Positions 55,282 to 64,000 of a stretch of DNA of 64,000 nucleotides are shown one piece after another. The stretch covers positions 275,958-339,957 of the forward strand of contig NZ_KE386885.1 in NCBI RefSeq assembly GCF_000429325.1, written 5' to 3'. How positions within the stretch are numbered: position 1 is the first letter of the stretch; each line of letters opens with the position of its first letter. This DNA comes from Fundidesulfovibrio putealis DSM 16056. Its GTDB lineage: Bacteria > Desulfobacterota > Desulfovibrionia > Desulfovibrionales > Desulfovibrionaceae. The position numbers and the translations under genes were made by a program. Below the pieces are notes generated by a model, which saw only the letters and a list, made by a program, of their open reading frames with translations, was not told where the DNA came from and did no database searches.

Positions 55282-57105
55282 CTATTGGCTTTCCTTGGCC
55301 GCGCTTTCCCGCAGCTTGATGCCCAGTTCGCGCAGCTGCTTGGAGGCGACGGCGCTGGGGGCTTCGGTCATGAGGCAGGTGGCCTTCTGGGTTTTGGGGA
55401 ACGCGATGACGTCGCGGATGGACTTGGCTCCGGCCATGAGCATCACCAGCCGGTCCAGGCCGAAGGCAATGCCGCCGTGCGGGGGGGCGCCGTACTGGAG
55501 GGCGTTCAAGAGGAAGCTGAACTTCTCCTCGGCCTCCTGGGCGTCGATGCCCAGGGCCTCGAACATGGCGGACTGCTTGTCGAGCGTATGGTTGCGGATG
55601 GAACCGCCGCCGATCTCGCTGCCGTTCAGCACCAGGTCGTAGGCGCGCGCCAGGGCTGCGCCCGGATCGGACTTCAGGACTTCCAGGTGTCCGTCCTTGG
55701 GCGAGGTGAAGGGGTGGTGCTTGGCCACCCAGCGCTTGTCCTCGGGGGAGTATTCAAGCAGCGGGAAATCGGTCACCCACAGGGGCGCGAACACGCTCTC
55801 GTCGATGAGGCCCAGGCGCTCGCCCAGCTGCACGCGCAGATACCCCAGGGCGTTGTTCACCATGTCGGAAGCACCGGCCTGGAAGAACACGATGTCGCCA
55901 ACCTGAAGCTGGAGGCGCTCAGCCAGGGCGGCGCGCTCCTCGTCGGAGAAGAACTTGGCGATGGGCGACTGCCACTCGTTCTCGCGGATCTTGATCCAGG
56001 CCAGACCCTGCGCGCCGTAGATCTTCACGAACTCGGTGAGCTCGTCGATCTCCTTGCGGGTCATGGTCTCGCCGCCGGGAACGCGCAGGCCCTTGACCAG
56101 CTCGGCCTTGGCGAACACGCGCAGCTCGCAGCCGCACACGATGTCCGACACATCGGTAAGCTTCAGGTCGAAGCGCACGTCGGGCTTGTCCAGGCCGTAG
56201 TCGCGCATGGCGTCGTCGTAGGTCATGCGGGGGAAGGGGCAGGGCAGCTCCTTGTTCAGGCACTCGCGAAACAGGGTGCGGATCATGGTCTCGGCCATGT
56301 CCATCACCTGCTCCTCGTCCACGAAGCTCATCTCGATATCGATCTGTGTGAACTCGGGCTGGCGGTCGGCGCGCAGGTCCTCGTCGCGGAAGCATTTGAC
56401 GATCTGGTAGTAGCGATCCATCCCGGCCACCATGAGCAGCTGCTTGAACAGCTGGGGCGACTGGGGCAGCGCGAAGAACTCGCCCTGGTTGACGCGGCTG
56501 GGCACCAGGAAGTCGCGCGCGCCTTCGGGCGTGGACTTGGTGAGCATGGGCGTCTCCACTTCCAGGAAGCCCAGGGAGTCCAGGTAGCGGCGCACGGACT
56601 GGGCCGCCTTGGAGCGCAGGATAAAGTTCTGGGCGAGCTTGGGGCGGCGAAGGTCCAGGTAGCGGTACTTCAGGCGCAGCGCCTCGCCCGCGTCGATGCG
56701 GTCCTCAATGGTGAAGGGCGGGGTCTTGGAGGTGTTCAGGAGCTTCCAGTCATTGACCACGACCTCGATCTCGCCGGTGACCATGTTGGGGTTGGCCATG
56801 CCTTCAGGGCGCGAGCGCACCGTGCCGCGAATGGCCAGCACGTACTCGGAGCGCACCACGTGGGCGCGCGCGTGGGCAGCGGGGGCGTGGTCCGGGCTGA
56901 AGACCACCTGGGTCAGGCCCTCGCGGTCGCGCAGGTCCACGAAGATGAGGCCGCCATGGTCGCGGCGGAACTGCACCCAGCCCATGATGCAGACATCAGC
57001 GCCGATGTCGGCGGCGGTCAGCTTGGAGCAGGTGTGGGTGCGGCGCCAGTCTCCCAGGGGATCGGCGGCGCGGGGGGCCTCGTCAGCGGAAAGAATAGGG
57101 TCCAT
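55282..57105 (-). CDS. aspS: Aspartyl-tRNA synthetase
   Basis: A 607-residue class II synthetase of the bacterial type. The N-terminal OB domain ([20 protein letters not shown]) recognises the anticodon; the catalytic domain has motif 1 near [17 protein letters not shown], motif 2 [20 protein letters not shown], the GAD insert region, and motif 3 [12 protein letters not shown]. Whether it also charges tRNA-Asn (non-discriminating) cannot be seen by eye. Ends four bases before def. Confidence 0.95.
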   Translation of the reverse strand: MDPILSADEAPRAADPLGDWRRTHTCSKLTAADIGADVCIMGWVQFRRDHGGLIFVDLRDREGLTQVVFSPDHAPAAHARAHVVRSEYVLAIRGTVRSRPEGMANPNMVTGEIEVVVNDWKLLNTSKTPPFTIEDRIDAGEALRLKYRYLDLRRPKLAQNFILRSKAAQSVRRYLDSLGFLEVETPMLTKSTPEGARDFLVPSRVNQGEFFALPQSPQLFKQLLMVAGMDRYYQIVKCFRDEDLRADRQPEFTQIDIEMSFVDEEQVMDMAETMIRTLFRECLNKELPCPFPRMTYDDAMRDYGLDKPDVRFDLKLTDVSDIVCGCELRVFAKAELVKGLRVPGGETMTRKEIDELTEFVKIYGAQGLAWIKIRENEWQSPIAKFFSDEERAALAERLQLQVGDIVFFQAGASDMVNNALGYLRVQLGERLGLIDESVFAPLWVTDFPLLEYSPEDKRWVAKHHPFTSPKDGHLEVLKSDPGAALARAYDLVLNGSEIGGGSIRNHTLDKQSAMFEALGIDAQEAEEKFSFLLNALQYGAPPHGGIAFGLDRLVMLMAGAKSIRDVIAFPKTQKATCLMTEAPSAVASKQLRELGIKLRESAAKESQ

Positions 57106-57124
57106 GAAACGTATGCTCCGGTGG

Positions 57125-58375
57125 TTACTTGCGAAGATGATCCAGGAGGGAGTCCTGGCTTATGGTGTCCTGGGTTCCGGCGGTCATGTCCTTGACCACG
57201 ATGGTCCCGGCCTCGAGCTCCGAGTCGCCCAGGATCAGGCAGAAGCGTGCGCCGGATTTTCCGGCCTGGCGCATCTGGGACTTGGCGGATTTGGCAGCCA
57301 GGGCGCATTCGCCGGTCATGCCGGCGGCGCGAAGCTTCTGGGTGAGCAGAAGCCCTGCGTGCAGCCCGGCCTCGCCAAGCACCGCCAGATAGAAATCAGG
57401 CGCTTCAGGGGCGCACTCTCCCATGAGCATGGCTAGGCGCTCCATGCCGCAGGCGAAGCCCACGCCCGGCAGGTCCGGCCCGCCAAGCGTCTTCACCAGG
57501 CCGTCGTAGCGGCCTCCGCCAGCCACGGCCGACTGCGCGCCGATCTTGCCCGAGGTCACCTCGAAGGTCGTGCGTACATAGTAATCAAGGCCGCGCACAA
57601 GTCGAGGGTTCAGGGTGTAGTTCAGCCCGCCCGCATCAAGAAGCGCGGTGACGGTTGAGAAGTGGTCGCGGCAGGACTGGCACTGGTAGTCCGAAATCTT
57701 CGGCGCGGAGCGGGTCAGCTCCTTGCAGGCCGGGACCTTGCAGTCCAGCACGCGCAGCGGGTTGGTCAGCTTGCGGCGCAGGCAGTCCTCGCAGAGCTGG
57801 CCGCCGTCGAAGCCCCGGAAGTATTCGTTCAGGGCGTCGTTGTAGGCGGGGCGGCAATCCGGGGCGGAACACCCCAGCGAGTTCAGCTCGAAGGTCAGGT
57901 CCTGAAGGCCAAGTTCGGTCAGGAACTGGGCCAGCATGAAGAGCATCTCGGCGTCCAGGTACGGCGAGGGCGACCCGAAAGCCTCCACGTCGATCTGGTG
58001 GAACTGGCGCATGCGGCCTTTCTGCGGACGCTCGTAGCGGAACATCGGCCCGGCGCAGTAGAGCTTGGAGAGCTCCTCCTGGGCGTGCAGGCCGTTCTCA
58101 ACGTAGGCGCGCACCACGCCCGCCGTGGCCTCGGGGCGCATGGTCAGGGAGCGGCCCTTGCGGTCCGGGAAGGTGTACATCTCCTTCTGGACCACGTCCG
58201 TCTCCTCGCCGATGGAGCGCGAGAACAATTCGGTGCGCTCAAGGATGGGCAGGCGCACTTCCTTGTAGCCGTATTGGGCGAAAACACGCTTGGCGGTCTG
58301 CTCCAGGCGGTCGTAAACCTGGGCGTCGCGAGGCAGTATGTCCGCGAAACCTTTGATTTTCTGGATTTTTTCCAT
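57125..58375 (-). CDS. hisS: Histidyl-tRNA synthetase
   Basis: A 416-residue class II synthetase. [12 protein letters not shown] opens the enzyme; motif 2 lies around [20 protein letters not shown], the His-A motif [15 protein letters not shown] with the catalytic Arg, and motif 3 near [15 protein letters not shown]. The C-terminal anticodon domain ends [12 protein letters not shown] 58375 follows GAAGGAATATCT. It leads the minus-strand translation operon into aspS and def. Confidence 0.95.
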   Translation of the reverse strand: MEKIQKIKGFADILPRDAQVYDRLEQTAKRVFAQYGYKEVRLPILERTELFSRSIGEETDVVQKEMYTFPDRKGRSLTMRPEATAGVVRAYVENGLHAQEELSKLYCAGPMFRYERPQKGRMRQFHQIDVEAFGSPSPYLDAEMLFMLAQFLTELGLQDLTFELNSLGCSAPDCRPAYNDALNEYFRGFDGGQLCEDCLRRKLTNPLRVLDCKVPACKELTRSAPKISDYQCQSCRDHFSTVTALLDAGGLNYTLNPRLVRGLDYYVRTTFEVTSGKIGAQSAVAGGGRYDGLVKTLGGPDLPGVGFACGMERLAMLMGECAPEAPDFYLAVLGEAGLHAGLLLTQKLRAAGMTGECALAAKSAKSQMRQAGKSGARFCLILGDSELEAGTIVVKDMTAGTQDTISQDSLLDHLRK

Positions 58376-58439
58376 AGATATTCCTTCAGCGCCGGAGCGC
58401 CTCGCAAACACGGGCTGTTAGCCCCAACACCTCGACTTG

Positions 58440-59165
58440 TCAAAAACTCTTTGAAGGCTGGGCGCCTGCGAAAGCGGCCAGGGGCGTAAGCGGAGGCTCT
58501 CGGGTGAGGTCCACGGACAAGGCGCAGTAGGCCCCGATGGGTACGGGCAGCACCATCCGGCCAAGCCCCCACAAGGGAAAACCCTCGCGCCAGGTCCAGG
58601 TTGGGCCGGGCAGCACGCAGCCTTCGTGCACCGGGGCCGGTCCCACTGCCCTGCGAATCAGCCTGCGCATGCCCCAGGGGGTGAACCACCTGGCCTGGCT
58701 CAGGAGTTTGTGGCGTTTGGCCGACAACCGGTAGAGCGAAAAGCGGTTCACGTACCCCACGATCACCCCGCGCCGGGCCACGCGCGCGGCTTCGATCAGC
58801 ACCCGCATCGGGTCCTCCACGAACTCGAGCAGGGTCAGGATGGCAACATAGTCGTAGCTGTCCGTGTCGTAGGGCAGGTGGGTTGCGTCGCCCAGATTGA
58901 AGTCGGCCCGGTTGCCCAGGCGTTCTCGCGCGGCTTCGAGCATCACAGGGGACTTGTCGAAGCCGGTCACGTCGAAGCCTGCCCGGTGGAAGAACTCCAG
59001 GAACATGCCAGGACCGCAACCCACCTCAAGGAGCGTGCGCGAGCGCCGGGGCCAACCGGCGGTCACCCACTCCAGCAGGCGGCACTCCTGCGCCAGGGCG
59101 TAGGCCCCGTGCGGGGTGGCGAGCCAGCGCTCGTAGCGCTCGAGGTCGTGGCGGTCCCAGAGCAT
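58440..59165 (-). CDS. SAM-dependent methyltransferase (class I, Methyltransf_11-like)
   Basis: A 241-residue Rossmann-fold methyltransferase. Motif I is TLLEVGCGPGMFLEFFHRAG (residues 44-63), then GFDKSPVMLEAARERL, DATHLPYDTDSYDYV and the post-I strand LEFVEDPMRVL. A C-terminal extension of about 110 residues (FSLYRLSAKRHKLLSQARW) may bind the acceptor. The target is unknown; small molecules or quinone-type acceptors are typical. It lies 65 bases before hisS in the same direction. Confidence 0.85.
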   Translation of the reverse strand: MLWDRHDLERYERWLATPHGAYALAQECRLLEWVTAGWPRRSRTLLEVGCGPGMFLEFFHRAGFDVTGFDKSPVMLEAARERLGNRADFNLGDATHLPYDTDSYDYVAILTLLEFVEDPMRVLIEAARVARRGVIVGYVNRFSLYRLSAKRHKLLSQARWFTPWGMRRLIRRAVGPAPVHEGCVLPGPTWTWREGFPLWGLGRMVLPVPIGAYCALSVDLTREPPLTPLAAFAGAQPSKSF

Positions 59166-59287
59166 GATGGCCTTTCCTTGGAGTTATTCGTCGTGGGGAA
59201 TAATACCACGGGCTCTGTTTCACGAAAAGGAAAATGGCGAAGGCGGAGTATGGCCGGGATGCCGCTCCATCATGGGGTGCAATGCGC

Positions 59288-60982
59288 TCAGCCCTTGTCC
59301 GGAGGGTAGAGAAGCAGTTCGAAGCGCCGGAAGGATTGGTCGCCTTTGTTCTCGAAGATGAACCCGCCATCGCGGACAAAACCAAGTTTCACAGTGATTG
59401 TATTGATCTGAGCCGACGCAGGTTTGAGTGTTACATGGTACATGTTTTCAAGGTCTTTCCAGCGTTCCGGAGCGTTTGAGTTGGCGGTCGAGAAACTGGT
59501 TTCCTCATTGTTGGCGGAAAGCGACGCGGAAAATGCATTGGAGCGGTTGTCACCATCCTGGAGATGCGGGAAAAATACTGCTCCAACCTGATCGACTGGT
59601 TTTTTTATGCGCAGCTCAAGCGTTGCGGATGCGGTCGGAGCGTTCTTGAGGTCGCAGGTCACATACTGGATCGAGCCATCCCCTTCTTTTCTTATGATAA
59701 TGTTGTCGCGTTTGAAATGAACAATCTCCATAAAGTCTGTTGAAGAGAGGTGTGGATATCCTGCCTCATCGAAAGTAACCATAACCTTGTCCGGAACGGC
59801 ATGATTGTAGGACGGCATGTTCCTCGTGAACGCAGCGGTTTTGCGTGGAGCTTCGCCTATGGAGTCGATTCGTTTGGAGATCCCCTCTGCTATGATGGAA
59901 TTGCCGAGGACATTGCAGTGGTAGTCAAACGGTTTGCAAAACAGCTCGACGCCATTGTCCCGGGTGAGAGATCTGAATTTGTCCGTAAGATCAAGATACT
60001 TGATGTTGTTTTGGATGCAAAATGGGATGAGTGCTGCTGAGGGGGCGTTGTCAAAGGAGTTCATCTGTTCGTGGTGCGGAATGATGACCAGGAGGAAGTC
60101 GATTCCGTCAGACTCAACGGATTGTTTGAGCTTCAGAAGGACATCAAGGTATCGATTCCAGAGAGGCCAGAGTGTTTCCAGGTTCTGTTCGTCGAGAATC
60201 CGTTTATCCTCGGAGAGGAGGTCGTCGACAGTCCTGGATATGGTGTACTCACGCTTTTCAAGAAATTGCGTGGCAATATCCATGTTGCGGGAATCGTCAG
60301 GCTGTGTCTGATCCCCGAAAAGCTCTTTCGAAAGCAATGAATAAGCCGGAAATTGTTCAAGTTGCTTGATGAAAAGACGGGATATGTCGCGCGCCAGGGA
60401 AAAATCCTTGAAAATGTTGTACGTGTAGTCTTGCCTGGTGAATTTGTAGCGATACGGCTTGGAGAGCAGGCGTATGTTGTGAATGTCAAATTGCAAGATG
60501 ACCAGGTTCGGTTTGATATTTCGCGCTTTGTCGATGTAATAGAGATAAATGTCTTCGATGCCAGTGTCAGGAGTCCCCGAGTTGATGATCCGATACGATG
60601 GCGCTGGTGATTCTGATTTCGCGTTCAGCTGCTTTTCAAGCGCAGCAGGAAAGGTCGCCGTGTCAGGAACACTGACTCCAAATGTATACGAGTCGCCAAG
60701 GCACAAGATAAGCTTGTCTGGTGTTTCAATGCTTGTGCTGCTATTTGAGCGAAAGCCGTTTCCATCCGTTGCATACAGGTAGGGGATGCGCGGATGCCAG
60801 AACGCAGATGCGCTGAGGTATGGTTTCAGATTGCCAAGCTTGTTGCTGAAAAAATGCGGAACAGGTTGAATATTCAAGATGGATTTGTTGACCCTGGCGA
60901 AAAATTCCATGCAGAGGAATGAAAAAATAACGAATAAAAATATAAATACTGAGAGTAGCGTTGTAGGCTTGTGAGGACGCAT
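59288..60982 (-). CDS. Membrane-anchored SGNH/GDSL hydrolase, AT-rich
   Basis: A 564-residue protein with one N-terminal helix (TLLSVFIFLFVIFSFLCMEF) and an SGNH hydrolase domain: block I LCLGDSYTFGVS with the catalytic Ser near residue 98, a Gly block SGTPDTG, and the catalytic Asp-x-His in FDYHCN near the end of the domain. The last 200 residues form a separate beta-rich region. Such proteins often de-O-acetylate or acylate surface polysaccharide. Base composition and codon use are clearly AT-richer than all neighbours, a sign of transfer. ATG 60982 is chosen over a TTG at 60991. Confidence 0.8.
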   Translation of the reverse strand: MRPHKPTTLLSVFIFLFVIFSFLCMEFFARVNKSILNIQPVPHFFSNKLGNLKPYLSASAFWHPRIPYLYATDGNGFRSNSSTSIETPDKLILCLGDSYTFGVSVPDTATFPAALEKQLNAKSESPAPSYRIINSGTPDTGIEDIYLYYIDKARNIKPNLVILQFDIHNIRLLSKPYRYKFTRQDYTYNIFKDFSLARDISRLFIKQLEQFPAYSLLSKELFGDQTQPDDSRNMDIATQFLEKREYTISRTVDDLLSEDKRILDEQNLETLWPLWNRYLDVLLKLKQSVESDGIDFLLVIIPHHEQMNSFDNAPSAALIPFCIQNNIKYLDLTDKFRSLTRDNGVELFCKPFDYHCNVLGNSIIAEGISKRIDSIGEAPRKTAAFTRNMPSYNHAVPDKVMVTFDEAGYPHLSSTDFMEIVHFKRDNIIIRKEGDGSIQYVTCDLKNAPTASATLELRIKKPVDQVGAVFFPHLQDGDNRSNAFSASLSANNEETSFSTANSNAPERWKDLENMYHVTLKPASAQINTITVKLGFVRDGGFIFENKGDQSFRRFELLLYPPDKG

Positions 60983-61228
60983 GTATTTCAATTTCCCGCT
61001 GTGCAGCGTATGTGTTCAAAAAGTGTAAGACACGGATGGCGTGGTTGTCCGTGCTTCACTGTATTGGTAAAAAAGCAAGTGAGTCGTAAAAATGGCATGA
61101 TTGAAAAGAGTGTTCGTCTGTCATAAGCAATGTCCATGATTGATTCGAAACATACAACCGTATCAGGCCTTGAGAATCAGCACATGTCCTAAATCATGTC
61201 ATCCGATCAACAAGCGAGGAGAAGCAGC

Positions 61229-61900
61229 ATGCGACCATTCGCCGCGTCCATGGCCGTTGTTGTGGCCCTGGCCCTGCCAACATTTTGCCTGGGCCAATCC
61301 CTGGGTCCCGACGCGTATTTCTCCAGCAACGCGGCTGCGTTGCAAGCACTTATGCTCCTGCCGCAGCCGCCTGCCCCAGGGACCGCCGCGCAAGGCGCAA
61401 ACATGCTCATCCTGAACACCGTCATGAATACCGCCACCCCACAGATGGTGGCCCAGGCCCAGGCGGACGCCATCCCTTCGGTCTTCGACTTCTCCGCTGT
61501 GCTCGGCGAGGACTTCACCGCCCAGAACCTCCCGGCCACGACCAGCTTCTTCCAGAAAGTCACCATCAACACCCAGAACGCCAACGATACCCTGAAAAAT
61601 ATCTACAACAGCCATGGGCCCGTCACCCCTGCGTCCTACCCCAGCAGCCACGCCCTGCTGGGACTCGTCGACGGCGTGCTGCTCGGCGACATGATCCCGG
61701 AAAAACAGGGGCAGCTCCTGACCTACGGCGTCCAGTACGGCCTGAACCGCCTGATCCTGGGGCAGCATTGGCCCACCGACGTCTGCGCCGCCCAGATGGA
61801 GACCGGCATATTCCTGGCCGACCTGTTCGCAAGCCCGCAATTCCAGAGCGATTTCAACGAAGCCAAGGCCGAACTGCGCGCCCAGCAGGGGCTCAAGTAG
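61229..61900 (+). CDS. PAP2-type phosphatase-like secreted protein
   Basis: A 223-residue protein with a signal peptide (SMAVVVALALPTFCLGQ). The class A acid-phosphatase motifs 2 and 3 are recognisable as SYPSSHALLGLVDGVLLGDM (with PSSH in place of PSGH) and LNRLILGQHWPTDV (Asn-Arg then His-x3-Asp). The first motif, Lys-x6-Arg-Pro, is not visible, so catalysis may be lost or changed. GAGGAGAAGCAGC precedes the ATG at 61229. Predicted to act in the periplasm on phosphate esters or lipid-linked phosphates. Confidence 0.75.
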   Translation: MRPFAASMAVVVALALPTFCLGQSLGPDAYFSSNAAALQALMLLPQPPAPGTAAQGANMLILNTVMNTATPQMVAQAQADAIPSVFDFSAVLGEDFTAQNLPATTSFFQKVTINTQNANDTLKNIYNSHGPVTPASYPSSHALLGLVDGVLLGDMIPEKQGQLLTYGVQYGLNRLILGQHWPTDVCAAQMETGIFLADLFASPQFQSDFNEAKAELRAQQGLK

Positions 61901-61910
61901 CTGAGGCTGG

Positions 61911-61996
61911 GGCGCTGCCCCAGACCCCGGCGGGCTCCGCCCTGCACCCGCCGGTGGCCCGACTGTTGTCCCCCTGGACCCGATAGAGGGTTTCGC
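61911..61996 (+). repeat. GC-rich multi-hairpin intergenic repeat, family B copy 3
   Basis: CTGGGGCGCTGCCCCAG, then GGCGGGCTCCGCCCTGCACCCGCC, then CCCCCTGGACCC and AGAGGGTTTCGCG, in the order of the copies near znuA. It follows the phosphatase gene. Confidence 0.65.
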
Positions 61997-62147
61997 GCAG
62001 ATGCCGCCCAGGCGCCAGGGCAGCGACTCAGAGGTCGGCGGGTGTCCGAGGCTGGAAGGAACAGGGCTGAACCGCGTGTCAACGACGCGGCGGCCCTGCG
62101 GACGGACAACCCGAAAGCGGCAGTGTCCAGGCAAGTCCACGCCTGGA

Positions 62148-64000
62148 TCAAAAATCGAGCTCCAGCCGGGTGAAGGCGACTGCGTACGGAGTGGAGTCCT
62201 TGTCGTTGAAGACGAACCCGTGTCCATTCTGCATGGAATACGCAAACTCCAGAACGTTCTGCCCCGGTGTTACCGGGATGCGTAATTCCTGTTCCGCGAA
62301 TGCGCGCATCCAGGGGTGCGCGGGCAGGTCCTGGAGCGTGGCGGTCCGGACTCCATTCACCAGAACATCGATCTTCTGGCCGGGAATGGGGTTGTTCACG
62401 GCGAAGCGCAACGTCATGTGGTCCCTGCCGGGGGGAGCGTCGAAAGAGACGGTGGAGCTCTTTCCCACAGCCCAGCGCCAGTGGTTGTGTTGTTCGGACT
62501 CTACGCTGTTCAATCCTGACATGGAAATGGTGGGGTCAAGGCCGACGGGCTTGAAAAGATCGCCATGCAGCGGCGCAGCGTCAATGCGAAGCCCCTTGAA
62601 GGCGACGCTCTCCAGGTTGTCGCCGGGATATGACGGGCTCACGGGTACGGCCAGCATGACGACCCGCAGCGCCAGGCGCTTGTAGGGGGAGAACCTCCTG
62701 AACGTCAGCACGGCCTGCCCGCTTTTGGTGGGGCCTTCCTGAGTGAACAAGTCCTGCCATTCCTCTGCGTCGAAGCGCCCCTGGAGGCGAAAGGAGTTGC
62801 CCTCGCCGTGGTTGTGGAAATTGAGGTCCAGCTTGAGCTGCTGGGTGCGCGAGGCGTTGGCGTTGTCCACCTCGAAGAGCATCATGGTGGGAGCGTTGTG
62901 GCGTGAGGGCATGAACTGATAGCCCATGCCGTAGCAGGGGGAGGCGTCCGTGATTTCGCTGGCTTTGGAATAGACGGAATACGGATCGGCATTCAGGGCG
63001 ACGGAGGAGGGCAGCGTAACGATGGAGGGCCGCTCGAAGGGGACCCGAAGACGCGCCGCAGTGACGCCGCGAATGGTGAACTGGTCCAACACTTCCGCAC
63101 GTCCGGCAGGAGCGTCGTCCCGGTAGCCCGCCAGGACGAAGCGGGTCTCCTTGCGGTCCTGGCCTACATGCTGATTGGCCAGTGGGCTCGGCTGGAACCA
63201 TTGGGAGAAGTACCATCCCAGCGCGCTGGACTGGCCCGAGTCGAGACAGGCCAGGGGCTCTCCCGCCACCAGGAAAGATGCCTGCCTGCGCCCCATGGGC
63301 TTCAGATAGCCCCCCTCGATGCCTGAATACTCCGTGTAGTAGGCTTCCCAGTGCTGGGAGGTGATGTGAACCATACCGGAAACCGCCAGCGCGGCAGCGA
63401 AGATGCGGGCTGCGGCAGCGCTGCGCAAAAGCCCGGCAGCGCAGCAGGCCACTGGCATGAGCAGCAGCGGAATGAGGAACACGGCGTTCCAGGGGCGGAA
63501 ATCATAGCCGTATTTGCCCAGAATCAGCACCACCAGCGGGGTGACGATAAGCGCCATTGTGACTGCGGCCACAACCCGGTTCCTGCGCCACAGCAACACG
63601 AATCCCAGCGCGGCCATGCATCCAATCGCCCCAACCAGGAGGGGATTTTCGAAGAAATAGAGCGCCTTGCCGATGTTATCCAGGCTGATGCGGACAGTGT
63701 CCGCTGCCGTGGACGTGAAGGGGTTGATCTCAGCCTTGATGATTGCCGACCTGGACAGGAACGGCCAAAGCACCGGCAGGGACGATGCCACGCCAAGAAG
63801 ACCGTAGAGAAACGACGTGCGAAGCCACGGCCTGGACCGGAGCAGGAGCCCCAAGGCCAGGATGATGGTTTCGCAGAAGACCAGCAGGAAGGACAGGTAA
63901 TTGAGCGAGAACATCAGGAGGTTCAGCGCGAACAGGCCCGCTTGGCGCCTGGAAGTGCTGCGCTCGAACAGGGCAAAATAGACCGGAAGCTTCAGCAGAT
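62148..64000 (-). CDS. Large multi-pass membrane protein with a beta-rich C-terminal region (5' end cut off)
   Basis: At least 617 residues, open at the right edge. The visible N-terminal part has several membrane helices (LSFLLVFCETIILALGLLL, FLYGLLGVASSLPVLWPFL, LLVGAIGCMAALGFVLLW, AVTMALIVTPLVVLILG, AVFLIPLLLMPVACCAAG). The C-terminal half of about 370 residues is soluble and beta-rich with Trp/Asn patterns (for example LNFHNHGEGNSFRL), perhaps a carbohydrate-related domain outside the cell. The layout resembles GT-C glycosyltransferases but no catalytic motif lies inside the window. Confidence 0.5.
   Translation of the reverse strand, partial: LLKLPVYFALFERSTSRRQAGLFALNLLMFSLNYLSFLLVFCETIILALGLLLRSRPWLRTSFLYGLLGVASSLPVLWPFLSRSAIIKAEINPFTSTAADTVRISLDNIGKALYFFENPLLVGAIGCMAALGFVLLWRRNRVVAAVTMALIVTPLVVLILGKYGYDFRPWNAVFLIPLLLMPVACCAAGLLRSAAAARIFAAALAVSGMVHITSQHWEAYYTEYSGIEGGYLKPMGRRQASFLVAGEPLACLDSGQSSALGWYFSQWFQPSPLANQHVGQDRKETRFVLAGYRDDAPAGRAEVLDQFTIRGVTAARLRVPFERPSIVTLPSSVALNADPYSVYSKASEITDASPCYGMGYQFMPSRHNAPTMMLFEVDNANASRTQQLKLDLNFHNHGEGNSFRLQGRFDAEEWQDLFTQEGPTKSGQAVLTFRRFSPYKRLALRVVMLAVPVSPSYPGDNLESVAFKGLRIDAAPLHGDLFKPVGLDPTISMSGLNSVESEQHNHWRWAVGKSSTVSFDAPPGRDHMTLRFAVNNPIPGQKIDVLVNGVRTATLQDLPAHPWMRAFAEQELRIPVTPGQNVLEFAYSMQNGHGFVFNDKDSTPYAVAFTRLELDF

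Noticed and set aside
59214-59224. Possible second parS site
   Set aside because: TGTTTCACG matches the left half only, and the right half reads AAAAGG, so the 16-bp palindrome is not formed.

Overview
The window looks like the replication-origin region of a GC-rich deltaproteobacterium of the Desulfovibrionaceae type (Desulfovibrio or Fundidesulfovibrio-like). The pointers are: a homocysteine-biosynthesis protein of strict anaerobes, an archaeal-type phosphoglycerate mutase and a DhnA-type class I aldolase, a small ferredoxin, an Feo iron operon with two FeoA proteins and a Cys-rich membrane partner, and the order dnaA-dnaN-gyrB-gyrA followed by parS-parA-parB. This assignment is inference from gene content; no 16S or tRNA gene was seen.

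Left part (1-15 kb) is metal handling. A cut-off fructose-bisphosphate aldolase and a zinc-dependent phospholipase C-like protein are followed by a Zur-like regulator with znuB, znuC and, beyond a repeat-filled 0.5 kb gap, znuA. Divergent from znuA runs a nikK-nikL-cbiM-cbiQ-cbiO ECF metal importer. The shared 132-base promoter region holds two strong palindromes, so both importers may answer to the same metal regulator. Next come an ECF sigma / anti-sigma / Spy-like periplasmic protein operon and the feoA-(Cys-rich)-feoA-feoB ferrous iron operon with a Fur-box-like site on its promoter.

Middle-left (14.5-30 kb, mostly minus strand): an orphan receiver protein, an amidohydrolase-thioesterase-apgM operon, a double-domain universal stress protein, ferredoxin, an FlgM-like peptide, two overlapping genes of unknown function, then two paralogous histidine kinases flanking a PhnD-like/GGDEF diguanylate cyclase. 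An SDR oxidoreductase is followed by a decayed tandem duplication involving a small lipoprotein gene and an FCD-domain gene that has lost its DNA-binding half. The homocysteine-biosynthesis gene ends this block.

Origin and core (30-46 kb, mostly plus strand): dnaA, an AT-rich intergenic candidate origin, dnaN, gyrB, gyrA, then fluoride exporter and DUF190, SemiSWEET, coaBC, an unknown gene, a nucleotide-sugar epimerase, a small helical protein, parS, parA, an antisense zinc-ribbon gene, parB and the heptose kinase gene. This continues into a complete Mla-type phospholipid transport operon (STAS, permease, ATPase, MCE protein, lipoprotein) and three small genes.

Right part (51-64 kb, mostly minus strand): a translation operon (hisS, aspS, def, fmt, a DUF116 membrane Fe-S-like protein, rsmB), a methyltransferase, then a change of character: an AT-richer SGNH hydrolase with a membrane anchor, a PAP2-type phosphatase with a degenerate first motif, and a large membrane protein cut by the right edge. 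Two families of GC-rich palindromic intergenic repeats are scattered through the window. The least explained items are the shared zinc/ECF operator, the split lipoprotein/FCD duplication, the pair of kinases around the GGDEF protein, the zinc-ribbon gene inside the par locus, and the lack of consensus DnaA boxes between dnaA and dnaN.
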